NCBI GenBank assembly: GCA_963930645.1 | Contig: OZ005650.1 | Span: 67,942,018 to 68,006,017, forward strand | From: Salticus scenicus | Taxonomy: Eukaryota; Arthropoda; Arachnida; Araneae; Salticidae | Direction: 5' to 3' | DNA length: 64,000 nucleotides | Part shown: in pieces, positions 1 through 9,795 of the stretch | How the letters are laid out: the number at the start of each line of letters is the position of its first letter | Numbering within the stretch: position 1 is the first letter of the stretch | Program-made: the position numbers and the translations under genes | The notes under the pieces: model-generated | The model's input: only the letters and a program-made list of their open reading frames with translations | Databases searched by the model: none | What the model was told of the DNA's origin: nothing

Positions 1-1069
1 TAGATAATCATCTTAATAACAAACGAACACGATTGGACATTAGAAGAAATAAATAATTGAAAGCAAAAATATTACGAAATAAAATCAAATGCTTAAAAAA
101 AATAAATAAAATTAATAAACTGTTTCATTTACAAATTGCAGTAACGTATATCCATTCTTACATGCCGGTCAACATTTATAATTTATTCCGGACTATTATT
201 ATCACCCGGTTATTTCACACACAAATATTTTTAAAAAGCGTTTTTCTTCTTATTTCATCGTAATTCTATATATAGGAGAGGGAAAAAAAAAACTCTACAA
301 GCAAAGTGGTGGTGGTGGATGGGGGTGAAGTAGGTACTAACAGTACCTCGGAATCCGGAATAAATTATAAATATTACCAGGTATGATTTTTATAATATCA
401 CAGTTCATGTTTTAAAAGAAAATTCTATACGACAAATTGATCGGTTTGGTTTGGGTTGCCCCTGTGCAATCGTTTTTTGCATATTATGCATGCATGGTAC
501 AGTTCCGCCTTTTTTCATACTCTTCCGCTACTATATTTGTATTGTAATCTTATATAGTATGTTTTCACGACTAGTTAAGATGAAAATTGGTAATGGTATA
601 TAAATATAGTAGTGGAAGAATCAAAGAAAAGGTGGAACTTAGATTGGGACCTTTTCCTTTTTAAACCAATGGAATGGATAAAATTAATCTCCTATTTTTG
701 AGCATAATGTCTTACATTTCTGTGATCATTAAAATACAAGTTTATTCACTATATGTTGTCATTAGAAGCATTTAGAAAATATCTTTAATTTTAGCTTAAA
801 GTTGGACAGAAATTACAAAACGAGGGAGTTTTTACTTAAAAAAAAATTATAAATTTCAAACTGTTACTAACTTTTGTGATGAAACGGGACTCTAATCCGA
901 CAACAGTGAGCGCTGAAGATTCAACTACCAGATTAGTCTGTTTTGATCAGGCAAACTTACTAATACTAAAACTTATAATTAATTTGCATTGCTAATGTCT
1001 TCATCATTAGAAAAAAATTCCCGTTAAATTTTTAATTTATTCTAGGTTGAAATTTTGTCATTGGGGAAC
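1..1069. other. AT-rich region with no recognised feature
   Basis: No element ends, long inverted repeats or convincing reading frames were seen. A G-rich stretch near 308-330 and scattered A/T runs are the only local departures from the AT-rich background. Confidence 0.5.
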
Positions 1070-1274
1070 TACAGTACCTGGCCAAATTATTAGACCATTG
1101 GCAAATTATACATTTTTTCATGTTTACAACCTTATTAATGAAGAATTTTATTAAAAAAGATAGTTTCTTCATTCATATTTCGAAAACATATACATTCAGG
1201 AATACAATGACAAAAAAATTGTTACAATACGATACTCATTGAAGAAAGAAAAAATGATAAATTTAACAGAAAAA

Positions 1275-1977
1275 TCAATTTTTCGAATGACCTTCTTTGG
1301 CAACTAAAAGTGCTTGAACACGACGAGGCATACTTTCTATGCTTGCTTGGATGGTTTCTTGAAAATGTTTATTATGATTCCACTGGTATGTTAAAGATTC
1401 CAGAAACTCTACCTTATTGGTTATATTTTTCTTATACATTTCTTTTTTCAGCAACTCCCAACCATTTTCAGTAGGGTTCATATCAAACGAGTTGTCAGGC
1501 TAATCAAGAACTTTCACTTTTTTAAACTCTAAATACTTCGATACACTTTTAGCTTTATGGCATGGAGCATCATCATGCATGAAGATTGGTTCCTCGTCTC
1601 CAGGAAACCATTCTTGCATTTGTGGCATGAGCCTGGTTTGCAAGACTTTCAGGTATTGATCTTGTGTCATTGTATTTTTGACCACATAAAGAGGACCAGA
1701 ACCTTTTCTTGATATGACAGATCACACCATGACTGATGGAGGATGTTTGGTGGTGGAAACAATACAATCTGGCTTGTATTTCTCGTTTGGACGCCGCCGA
1801 ACAAATTTGGTTATTTCGGTCAAAACATGAAAAACCGATTCATCAGAGAAGCTAACCTGAAAATGAAACAAAATTGCTTTTTATTTAATTTCTTTACATT
1901 CATTATAAATACAAATATATCGTTGATCATAATAAATAGCTATGCACCTTTTTCCAGTCTTCTATTGTCCAATTTTT
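1275..1977 (-). pseudogene. Tc1-like transposase, C-terminal part (DDE catalytic domain)
   Basis: The minus strand encodes the catalytic half of a Tc1-family cut-and-paste transposase. The three acidic residues are visible: SDESVFH near 1835-1850, HDDAPCHKA near 1555-1585, and the E of NPTENGWELL near 1450-1478. The last two lie about 34 residues apart, as in Tc1 D34E enzymes. An apparent spliceosomal intron at 1857-1947 starts GTGCAT and ends TTTTCAG; removing it joins DWKK to VSFSDES in frame. Two in-frame stops are present, near 1735 (MV-stop-SVIS) and 1500 (VLD-stop-PDN). Both sit where the family has tryptophan, and both need a single G-to-A change. The gene ends at 1275. The upstream half is separated by a 1 kb insertion, so this copy is dead. 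Confidence 0.85.
1857..1947 (-). other. Probable intron within the Tc1 transposase gene
   Basis: The 91-nt stretch starts GTGCATAGC and ends GTTTCATTTTCAG on the minus strand, has a pyrimidine-rich 3' end, and contains stops in the reading frame. Excision restores DWKKVSFSDES, the order expected in Tc1 transposases. Nematode Tc1 is known to carry a small intron, so the idea is not exotic. An unrelated small insertion is less likely because both splice borders are canonical. Confidence 0.6.
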
Positions 1978-2983
1978 ACTTTCCGAACACTATAGTGAGG
2001 AAAGTATTGTAATCATGTCAAAAATCCGAATTCGAGATTTTGATGTTTCTGTACGTTTTGAGGTCCCCTGAGTCCGTTTTCACTATTTTTACGATGATGT
2101 ATGTATGTGTGTGTGTATGTGTGTATGTGTGTATGTTTGTGAACACGCTAGCGTCTAAAGGCTTTGTTCGATTAACCTGAAAGTTGGTACGTATATTGTA
2201 AGTCACCATAGTACGAACCCTATAGATTTTGGTGAATCTAGCACTTATAGTTTTTTTACAGGGACACAAAGAAAAATTCTTTATCATTATGGCCTATGGG
2301 ACCAAAATCTTAAAAGTGCGATAGCATCTAAACGCCTTATTCAATTGAGCAAAAATTTTATACCCATATTATAGGTCACAGATACTCAATCTGTATAGAT
2401 TTTGGAGAATCTAGCACTTATAGTTTTTTTACAGGGACACAAAGAAAAATTCTTTATCATTAAGGCCAATGGGGCCAAATTTTTAAAAGTGTGATAGCGT
2501 CTAAACGCCTTATTAATCTGAGCAAAAAAATTGTACACATGTTATAGGTCGCATTTGCACCAACTGTATAGATTTTGGTGAATCTAGCACTACAGTTTTT
2601 TTACAGGGACACAAAGAAAAATTCTTTATCATTATGGCCTATGAGACCAAATTTTTAAAAGTGCGATAGCATCTAAACGCCTTATTCAATTGAGCTGAAA
2701 ATTTGTATGAATATTATAAATCACTGTTGCACTAACTATAAGCATTTTGGTGAATCTAGCATCTATAGATTTTTACAGGGACAAAACGAAAAATTCTTTA
2801 TCATTATGATCTAAGGGCTCAAAGTTCAGTAGCGTTAAATAAAACCTCGTGTGATATATGGAGAAAAAAACACTCTATTATGGTTTTCTCTCTTTTGTTT
2901 GTTTAGCAATTCCTCTTTCTTTATTTTATCTACAAAACTGTTAGTTACTCAATGTTCGGAAAGTCGAGTGGAGTCACTCCAGA
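1978..2983 (+). mobile_element. Family A short element (Helentron-associated type), copy 1, inserted in the Tc1 gene
   Basis: The copy begins ACTTTCCGAACACTATAG, where ACTTTCC pairs with GGAAAGT to form a 5' hairpin, and ends GAGTGGAGTCACTCCAGA. An inverted ACTTTCCGAACA lies just inside the 3' hairpin. A GTATGTGTG microsatellite sits at 2098-2140. The body is about four tandem ~173-bp units, each with TTTGGTGAATCTAGCA and ACAGGGACACAAAG, at about 2228, 2400, 2574 and 2745. TTTTT flanks both sides (1973-1977 and 2984-2988), and the Tc1 frame needs only one copy, so the insertion site is exact. Short frames inside it (MIKNFSLCPCKK type) are fortuitous reads of the repeats. No protein needed for movement is encoded. 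Confidence 0.8.
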
Positions 2984-2988
2984 TTTTT

Positions 2989-3411
2989 GTACTTTATTGC
3001 CCACTCAAAGCGTTTTTTCATCATTTCTGATGTAAGCCTTGGCTTGCGAGCCTGTTTCATGGCAATGAGTTTATTTTCTGACAAACGACATCTCAAAGTT
3101 CTTTCTGATATATTAATGCCTTCATTTTGTACTTCTTTCATTAACATGCGTAGCGATTTCTTTCCGTTATTTATACAAATGTCTCGTATTTTTCGATCTG
3201 TCCTCGGCGTCGTAATGCGAGCTCGTCCACTATTATTCTTCCGTGATGGATCCAAACTTATGTTTAAGACCATTTTCTTTTTAATATTTTTTACTGAGCT
3301 TCTGGATACTCCTACCTTTGCTGCAATTTGATTTTGGGTCAGTTTAGTGGCCTTCAGTAGACCATGAACCTGCCCTACTCTCTTTGGTGAAAGGTCAGCC
3401 TTTCTTCCCAT
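2989..3411 (-). pseudogene. Tc1-like transposase, N-terminal part (DNA-binding domain)
   Basis: This segment encodes about 141 residues from an ATG at 3411, beginning MGRKADLSPKRVGQVHG. A helix-turn-helix covers about residues 8-45 (LTQNQIAAKVGVSRSSVKN). A GRARITTP motif near residue 62 matches the GRPR-type linker between the two DNA-binding halves of Tc1 transposases, and a second helix-turn-helix follows. The frame runs to FEWAIKYKN at about 2989. It then meets the end of the inserted family A element and terminates six bases later. The next residues of the family (W, then DWKK) resume on the far side of the insertion at 1972 and below. The start is supported by the usual MGRK opening and full-length N-terminus. 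Only the insertion, not decay, breaks this half. Confidence 0.85.
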
Positions 3412-3569
3412 CTAAAATAAAGGAGCAAAAACTTTTTATGATAATAAATGAATAAAAATGTTAAATATCCCACGCGATATTAATAACAATCCACAACTTA
3501 CTCTTTGCAGTAAAATATTAGCTCCAATACAAAATAAACCAGAAGAACAAATTTTACTTTATAATGCAA

Positions 3570-3870
3570 CCCAAGCAGCACCGAAACGTTCTCTGAACGT
3601 TCAAAAATTGTTCTACAAAAACGTTCTAAGAACGTTCACTTTGAACGTGTTATAGACGTCTATTTGTCCATCTTGAAGCCGTACAATAGTACGGTTCAGA
3701 GAACGTTCAATGAACGTGTAACTATCACCATCGGTGTTATAGAAACGTTCTGAGAACGTTCTACGTATACGGTCTCAGAACGTTCTAAACGTCTTTAGAA
3801 CGTTTTCAAAACGTTATACACATTTTCAGAACGTTCTAGAAAACGTACTGTAAACGTTCTAAAATAGTGT
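3570..3870 (+). repeat. AACGTTC-rich terminal repeat, left copy
   Basis: The block begins CCCAAGCAGCACCG and carries about a dozen AACGTT cores, many as the 10-base palindrome AGAACGTTCT or pairs such as TTCTSTGAACGT. The same opening, inverted, ends the block at 19990-20220. It is probably the terminal inverted repeat of a DNA transposon. No coding capacity is visible. Confidence 0.6.
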
Positions 3871-4010
3871 AGAAAAAAAAAAAAAAAAAAAAAAAAACTG
3901 TGACGTCATTATAAAAAAAAAAAAAAAAAACACCACAGTACGGACGTTTAAAAGTAAAAAGTACATATTATTACTTACAAACTTTGAATAAACACCATAA
4001 AATGCAATAA

Positions 4011-4064
4011 ACTCGCAACAATTGTTTCGGGTCGAAAATACACACGACCCTTCATCAGGCGAAT
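4011..4064 (-). ncRNA. Hammerhead ribozyme (type I, minimal stem III), left arm
   Basis: Read on the minus strand: stem I strand AUUCGC, core CUGAUGA (4058-4052), stem II GGGUCG/CGACCC closed by a ten-base loop, core GAAA, and a two-base-pair stem III closed by AAUU (AC-AAUU-GU). The predicted cleavage is after U at 4017 (triplet GUU), and the stem I partner is GCGAGU (4016-4011). All invariant core bases are present. Stem I forms six pairs with one G-U. Hammerheads with this tiny stem III are known from Penelope-like retroelements. Whether it cleaves is not shown by sequence. Confidence 0.8.
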
Positions 4065-4145
4065 AAAGTAAGCACGAGTGCTGCAGTCAATGCGGCAACG
4101 CAATTGGTGCGTTGCCGCTTTGACTGCAACACTCGTGCTTACTTT

Positions 4146-4199
4146 ATTCCCCTGATGAAGGGTCGTTTGTTTTTTCGACCCGAAACAATTGTTGCGAGT
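4146..4199 (+). ncRNA. Hammerhead ribozyme, right arm
   Basis: This is the same fold on the plus strand: AUUCCC, CUGAUGA (4152-4158), stem II GGGUCG/CGACCC, GAAAC-AAUU-GUU, then GCGAGU. One stem I pair is lost (C opposite C) compared with the left arm, so stem I is weaker while the core is intact. Confidence 0.7.
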
Positions 4200-4487
4200 T
4201 TATTTCATTTTATGGTGTTTATTCAAAGTCTGTAAGTAATAATTTTTACAACGCCAGTTTTGTGGTGCTTTTTTATTAAAAATTACATAGCTGATGATGC
4301 AACACATGAACAGGATTATAAACTACTTTTTTTTTTTATTCAAATAATGTTTGAGAAATTTTAACATACTTACTATTCCTTTAATTTCAACGTAATATGC
4401 ATCAAAAATTCGATATTATATGACAGTTTTCCGAAAAAAGTGCCATTACGTCTCTTTATCCCTTAAAAAATTTAGTTATAGTATTAA

Positions 4488-4695
4488 TTACAAAACTTTG
4501 AATAAACACCATAAAATGCAAGAACTCGAAACAATTGTTTCGGGTTAAAAGAAGACACAACCCTTCATCAGGCGAACAATGTAAGCGCGAGAGCTGCAAA
4601 CAAGCACGTTGAGTGTGTTGAATGCGTTGCCGGTTTTTTTTTCTTTTGTAGCAGCTGCGAGTTCTTGCCTTTTATGGTGTTTATTAAAGTTTCGT
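4488..4695. repeat. Second, decayed copy of the hammerhead palindrome
   Basis: It opens AAAACTTTGAATAAACACC and closes GGTGTTTATTAAAGTTT, as in the first copy, but the inner halves no longer match. The left arm keeps a hammerhead; the right arm has lost the core and carries a T-rich replacement near 4636-4650. Confidence 0.7.
4524..4577 (-). ncRNA. Hammerhead-like motif in the decayed copy
   Basis: CUGAUGA, stem II GGGUU/AACCC with a long loop, and GAAAC-AAUU-GUU are all present on the minus strand. The first pair of stem I next to the cleavage site is mismatched (C against U), so activity would be weaker than in the first copy. Confidence 0.5.
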
Positions 4696-5092
4696 TATTA
4701 ATACTATAACGCCATTATCTTCAGATTAGGGGAAAAAAAGATTTTTTTTTTAAATGCAAAAATTTAAGGAATTTTTTAAGGGATATAGTGTTGACTTTCA
4801 CGTTATGACAATTTTTGGGAATTACTATCGTAGAATATGGAATTTCTCATGCATATACGTCTAAATTAAGTATGTTCAAATTTCTCAAACATTATTTGAA
4901 TTTAAAAAAAAGTAATTCATATCCCTGTTGCTGTGTTGTATCATTCTTCATCTGCTATGTACAACTAAACTCTTGAATTATTTTGCTTGTTTTAATCCTT
5001 GGGATTCCGGATGCATCATCCTGTGAGTAATGTTTGTTTTTTATAGTTGTTTTCTGTTTGATTCTCTGTGTTCTTGAATTAATAGTTTATTC

Positions 5093-5377
5093 CAGGGGTG
5101 CAGAAAATGTTCAAACCTCGGAAATTTCCCCCAAACACAGTATAAATTTCCCTCAATAATTCAAAAATCTACTTTGCTATTCAAAGTCATTTGCTCTATG
5201 TAATAAATCTTTAAGAGAATAAACATACAGTGTAACATAAAAATATCGCTGTTAGTGTATAAGCACTTCAAAGTAGCAAATTGTTATTTTTGATTTACAT
5301 TTTTATTTTCTCTTAAAAAAATATTCAAAATTTCCCCCGAACCTCGTTCGGACGTTCGGACATGTTCTGCACCCCTG
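5093..5377. mobile_element. hAT miniature, CAGGGGTGCAG family, copy a
   Basis: The ends CAGGGGTGCAGAAAATGTTC and its inverse (...CATGTTCTGCACCCCTG) are flanked by an exact 8-bp duplication GTTTATTC at 5085-5092 and 5378-5385. Length 285 bp, no coding frame. It is typical of hAT-mobilised non-autonomous elements. Two more copies lie at 37161 and 49723. Confidence 0.9.
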
Positions 5378-5499
5378 GTTTATTCCACTTTATTCTTCAT
5401 TTTTAACTTCAATTAATTTCTTGTACGATTGGGTGTTCGCTGGTATAGCTGCTAACGAACGAAATCGTACATTGGTGCTCAACGGTGAAAAAGGTCACC

Positions 5500-5610
5500 C
5501 CTGACGAGTTTTTTTTTTTTTTTTTTTTTTCTTCTTTTTCACCCTTCTGAGCTTTTCCTTTAAAAAAAAAAAATGCTGTTTTTTTTTTTTTTTTTTTTTC
5601 TTCTCGTTGC
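5500..5610 (+). repeat. Long T and A tracts
   Basis: Runs of T of 20 or more bases flank an A run. The minus-strand frame across them (5409-5660) is mostly lysine and phenylalanine and is not a gene. Confidence 0.8.
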
Positions 5611-5876
5611 TTGTTTGTATCTTTTGATTTGAGTTTCATGTCGTTTTTACGCACCGGCAAATTATTAAAATTGCAACGAATAATCTAGGAATAAATGTAT
5701 GATTAGATTGAAGTTAAATAAAATAAAAATAAATAAACAAAAATAAATGTTTCAATAAATCACAATCAGTCTCCACAGGTTATTTAAATTTGTTGTAATT
5801 TCCTTCTCATTGTTCTATGTGGTTTCAGTGATCTTATATCGGTTGCCTGGTTTTAACTACGATTAAAAATTCATTT

Positions 5877-5908
<32 letters not shown>

Positions 5909-5921
5909 TAATTTTTTTTAA

Positions 5922-6606
5922 TACAGGGTACAAAGATAATCACGAGAATGTCTTTATCTCCGCAACTATTGGTCGCAAACATATAGTTTCAGTTACAAAA
6001 ATTTTTTTATAAAAATATGAGCGGTATGACAAGTTTAAATTTAAAATATCTATTTTTTCAAAATTACAAAAACTAAATTTTTATACAGTTCCAGATCCCT
6101 ATAGTGATATTTAAAAAAATTGACACTCATCCTAACAAAAAGTTTCATTTATAGTCTCCCAAAATGGAACAAGATATTTAAAGTTTAGATTTTCTAACAT
6201 ATTTCGGCCTTCAATAAGGGATCGGTTTAAATATCCTATTTGGAATTTGTTTGCTTTTTCCCGGGCTTTATTAAAGAATTTTTCATTGTCTTTTTAATAA
6301 AGCCCGAGAAAATGCGAAATAATTCTAAATTTTGAAACTAACTATCTCAGACAATTTTGGGCGCACAAAAGTGAAACTTTTCGTGTTATATTTTTTAAGT
6401 TGAAAGTCAACTTTTACTACTAGCGTCCTGAAAACCGTATAAAAATTACCAATTTTTGTGATTTTGAATAAATTGATTTTTTAAATTTAAACATGTCATA
6501 TAATGAATGCTTACATTTTTTTTAAAAAATACATTTTGTAATTGGGGAACGTCTGAGACCAATTGTTGCGCAAATAAAGGCCTGCTCTCGACTTTGCACC
6601 CTGTAT
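5922..6606. mobile_element. Foldback element with ~190-bp inverted ends
   Basis: The ends read TACAGGGTACAAAG and, inverted, TACAGGGTGCAAAG. Similarity between the arms continues for about 190 bp on each side. A central hairpin built on CCCGGGCTTTATTAAAG lies at about 6258-6312. TA borders fit a Tc1/mariner-type miniature. No reading frame belongs to it. Confidence 0.65.
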
Positions 6607-7256
6607 ATTCTAAACATTTCTGGGTACTACTTTGTAAGTCCATGGATAGTTTAAAAATATATTTGAATGCTGAAGTTCATAGAAAGTTTTAATATTCCAA
6701 CATAAAAAATATTTTCGAAAATTAATGCACCAATACACCGCTAAAATTATATGCAATTGAGTTTAGAATATATTGTTAATTTATAATAATAAGAAATTGA
6801 AACGAAAATTTAAAAATTAGTTAGAAGGAAGAAATTTTAAAAATTTCCAAATACTTAAATATAATTTTTTTAATCAAAATATTTAACATACTTCATATTT
6901 TTAAATTTCAGTGCATGTGTGTATTCATATTTTCAGTTTACAGCAGCAGTTTACAAAAATTATGTTTACAGATATTTAAACTTATTCCACATGGCAATGT
7001 AATTGGTAATCATTAAATGTTTAAATTTCTTTAAAATGAGTCAACGCAATTTTTACTCATTTGATGTAATTATGCTATCATGGCATATTAAATAATAAAC
7101 AAATGTAATTATTATTATTATTTTTAATAAAAAATATAGTAAGTATATTATTTATAATTAATATATCATTTCTTAGTATATTATTTATTTACTTATTAAA
7201 TATATTATTTATTGTTTTGATAACGTTTTCCCTTTTCCGTTTTTATATTATGTTAG

Positions 7257-7361
7257 ACATAAGTAAAAGTAAAGAAAGCCGTCCTCACCCAATCTCTGTC
7301 TATGATTATGCTAAAAACATAATTTTTACTTATTGGACGCCATTATTTTCTGGTTCAGAAG
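7257..7361 (+). CDS. Candidate internal exon of an unidentified host gene
   Basis: A pyrimidine-rich tract ending ATGTTAG precedes the segment, and CAGAAG-GTTAGT follows it as a good donor. The 105-nt segment is open in one frame (two bases, then 34 codons, then one base). It reads like protein, including SRPHPISVYDYAKN and FTYWTPLFSGSE, with balanced composition unlike the AT-driven chance frames nearby. Its ending phase fits the candidate last exon at 41739, giving GSE-GSRMRNR across the join, with a 34-kb intron between. I do not recognise the family. Its location inside the putative 16.6-kb element is a difficulty: either that element is not real, or this exon belongs to it. Without splicing the frame stops at the TAG of the donor. 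Confidence 0.4.
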
Positions 7362-7466
7362 GTTAGTATAAAAAAAAAAAAAAAAGAAAGAAAGAAAAAT
7401 TAAAGAAAGAAAACATATAGAAATAGCTTTTGTATAAATACTTTATAAATAAAACTATTGCTCTTT

Positions 7467-7468
<2 letters not shown>

Positions 7469-7502
<34 letters not shown>
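7469..7502. repeat. (TA)n microsatellite
   Basis: About 17 TA units in a row. Confidence 0.95.
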
Positions 7503-7506
<4 letters not shown>

Positions 7507-7782
7507 TATTTCACAACAATTTTATCGTGTTGTATCCATTAATATAAATAGTTTTTATTCCAGAGAATGCTTGAATTCCAAACTTTAAAAGTCAATTTTT
7601 AGCCATTTTCATGATATACAGACGAGTGGCAAAATAATGTGTATTTTCCGATTTAGCCTTTTTGTCAAATACATAGAGAAATCTTGATAAAGTGCATAGA
7701 ACTTCATGGGTATAAAAAACATGTTATTCCACATATATTTATGTAAAGATTTTGTCCAGAAAGAAAAGAAGGGATCTTAACG

Positions 7783-7798
7783 GGGGGGGGGGGGGGGG
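7783..7798 (+). repeat. Poly-G run
   Basis: About 16 consecutive G in an AT-rich setting. Such runs recur in family C bodies and may mark a degraded copy. Confidence 0.8.
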
Positions 7799-8019
7799 TG
7801 CGTTGTGTGTAAATTTTTATTTATAAAAATTTGCACTTGAAATGCGTTGTAGCTGTAGCATTTATTCTTATGTGGCTTCTTTAATTTATGTGTATTCATA
7901 ATTTTGTCAGTATCACGCGCATTCATTGAGAATATTTTTTTTTTTTTTTTTTTTACTTCATTGAAAATTTGCGAAACATTTTTTGCTTATATAACATAAA
8001 GGGTTTTCAGATCAATTTA

Positions 8020-8157
8020 ATGCCATTTCTAGAAAATTTGACATAGTGCATTAGACATAACATAATACAAATATAATATAAAAATATTAATATAAGATGA
8101 AATATGAGTATTTTTTCTAAATAAGTTTTAACTTTGCATCCACAAATGGTGACAAAG

Positions 8158-8188
<31 letters not shown>

Positions 8189-8667
8189 ATTTATTATCCA
8201 AATACATAAATACTCCGAAAAAATAACCAAAGCAATATCAGGGAAATTTAGAAACATATCATCGATAGAATTAGTTAAATTTAAAGCAGTATGAAAGAGA
8301 AGCGAACGATAAGTGGTTTTATAAAGATTTCAATTTAATTAACTTACAGTGTATTCCCAAGGACTTATTAAAAATAAAAATATGCATTACATACTTATAC
8401 TTTTGCTTGTCTTTCATAGTGCTTAAATTTCAACTAATTCTGTTGACGATATCTTTTTGATTTTTCACAATGTTTGCATGAGTTCTATACATTTCACTAA
8501 ATAAAACCCAAAAAATTTTTTTCGTTAAATCTTGTGCATGCGCAGATAAATATCTTTTAGTAAAAATGCTCATTTTTTTGCATAAATTTAATGTTCTTAA
8601 TCTCAGATTACAGAATGTTGTGTCTAATGTACTATGTCAAGTTTTCTAAAAATGACTTATAATAAAT
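8020..8667. repeat. Long imperfect palindrome (foldback)
   Basis: The two ~300-bp arms align throughout. TTTGACATAGTGCATTAGAC at 8038 faces its inverse at about 8622-8642, and AGAATTAGTTAAATTTAAAG near 8267 faces its inverse near 8420-8440. The centre is about 8345. Divergence is about 20 percent by eye. No coding. Confidence 0.65.
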
Positions 8668-8669
8668 TA

Positions 8670-9586
8670 AAAACCGTGCTTATTATAAATAAAAAACACT
8701 TGAAAGTCTTTAATTTCGTTAAAGAAATTTTCTGTGATGGTGAATTATAAATGATAATTAAAAAGAGCGTCATAAAAACATGCTAAAACTACAATAAATT
8801 TCAAGCATTATTAATTACAAGATGGTGCCAAATATGTAAAAATATAATTTTATTAGTGGTTCTTTTCTTATCTTTGGGGCATTTTTTTTTAAACATATGT
8901 GATATAACATGTTATTTACACCCACAAAGTATCCATCAAATGTTTCTCAATATTTCCGACAAAATGTTTAAATTCGAAAGTATCGCTTTTTTTCTTATTT
9001 GGTCCCCCATCATCTGTATACGTATATAAAGATGCACAATAATTATTCTGTGGATTACATATGTGCTTACACTTGTGTGTATTCAGACTAGCTTTATCTG
9101 AATTACTATTTGATTATTAATCATAAAATTGACAGATTCATTAATTACATACAGTACAATATACTCTTAATAAATATACGGCATTGTAGTTCTTAGATAC
9201 TGTACAACGTATGTCTACTATGTACATATTTAATATTTATGAGTTTTGTACGTTATACACCAAAAATGATAAATTCGGAACAACAGTTTAAATTTTTCAA
9301 AAATATATATCTTAATAATGCGAAATGCATACGAAAATAAAACTTTAAAAGATTAAATTAAAACAACATTGTGCATTGTGATTTTACATAATGCCCAATG
9401 TTACATAATGTTTTTACGCAACCAGATACCAAAAGAAAAAAAAAAAGATTATATTAACCAGAGTATTGTTTGTAACATTAATGTTCAGGTTCACTTAATT
9501 ATATTTTTGTAGATCTCTATATAATTCAGATGAAAGAAAAATATAAAGCTACGCAGACTTATACATTTTTATTTATTTAAATTCGT
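8670..9586. other. AT-rich region with no recognised feature
   Basis: No element ends, exons or strong repeats seen beyond short A/T runs. Confidence 0.5.
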
Positions 9587-9590
9587 TTAA

Positions 9591-9795
9591 CCCTTTCAAA
9601 GGCTTTGGAATACATTATATCAAACCTAATTTTAATTCCCAACTGTAAAAACTTGTCCAAGAATTTTTTTTACAAAGTTTTACTTTAATAATATAGAAGA
9701 AAAACTCCATTTTTCTTTTTAATCACTTATATTTGTTTGTACGTACTGGTGGCAGATAATTTTAAATGATCAAAATTATCTTGTCCCTCAAAGGG
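9591..9795. mobile_element. piggyBac-type miniature
   Basis: TTAA at 9587-9590 is followed by CCCTTTCAAAGGC, and the other end reads CCCTCAAAGGG followed by TTAA at 9796-9799. TTAA duplication with CCCTTT ends is the signature of piggyBac-mobilised elements. Length 205 bp, non-coding. Confidence 0.65.

Larger units (their letters stand above)
3967..4242. repeat. 276-bp near-perfect palindrome carrying two hammerhead motifs
   Basis: The arms of about 130 bp run from TTACTTACAAACTTTGAATA to its inverse at 4223-4242, with the centre in GCAACGCAATTGGTGCGTTGC near 4104. The arms differ at only a few positions, so the fold is young. Each arm encodes one hammerhead ribozyme. No protein is encoded. 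It is probably a foldback of Penelope-type or retrozyme-like terminal sequence. Confidence 0.85.

Noticed and set aside
2018..2287. Minus-strand frame beginning MIKNFSLCPCKK, repeated at 20756-21046, 21167-21364 and 57306-57530
   Set aside because: It reads through the family A tandem units and microsatellite. Its recurrence reflects the repeat, not a conserved protein; frames break differently in each copy.
2987..3331. Plus-strand 114-codon frame
   Set aside because: Antisense shadow of the Tc1 transposase N-terminal half.
3831..3845. Heat-shock-element-like GAA-nn-TTC-nn-GAA
   Set aside because: A by-product of the dense AACGTTC words; other units use a three-base spacing that does not fit the element.
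5409..5660. Lysine-rich 83-codon minus frame
   Set aside because: Produced by long T/A runs.
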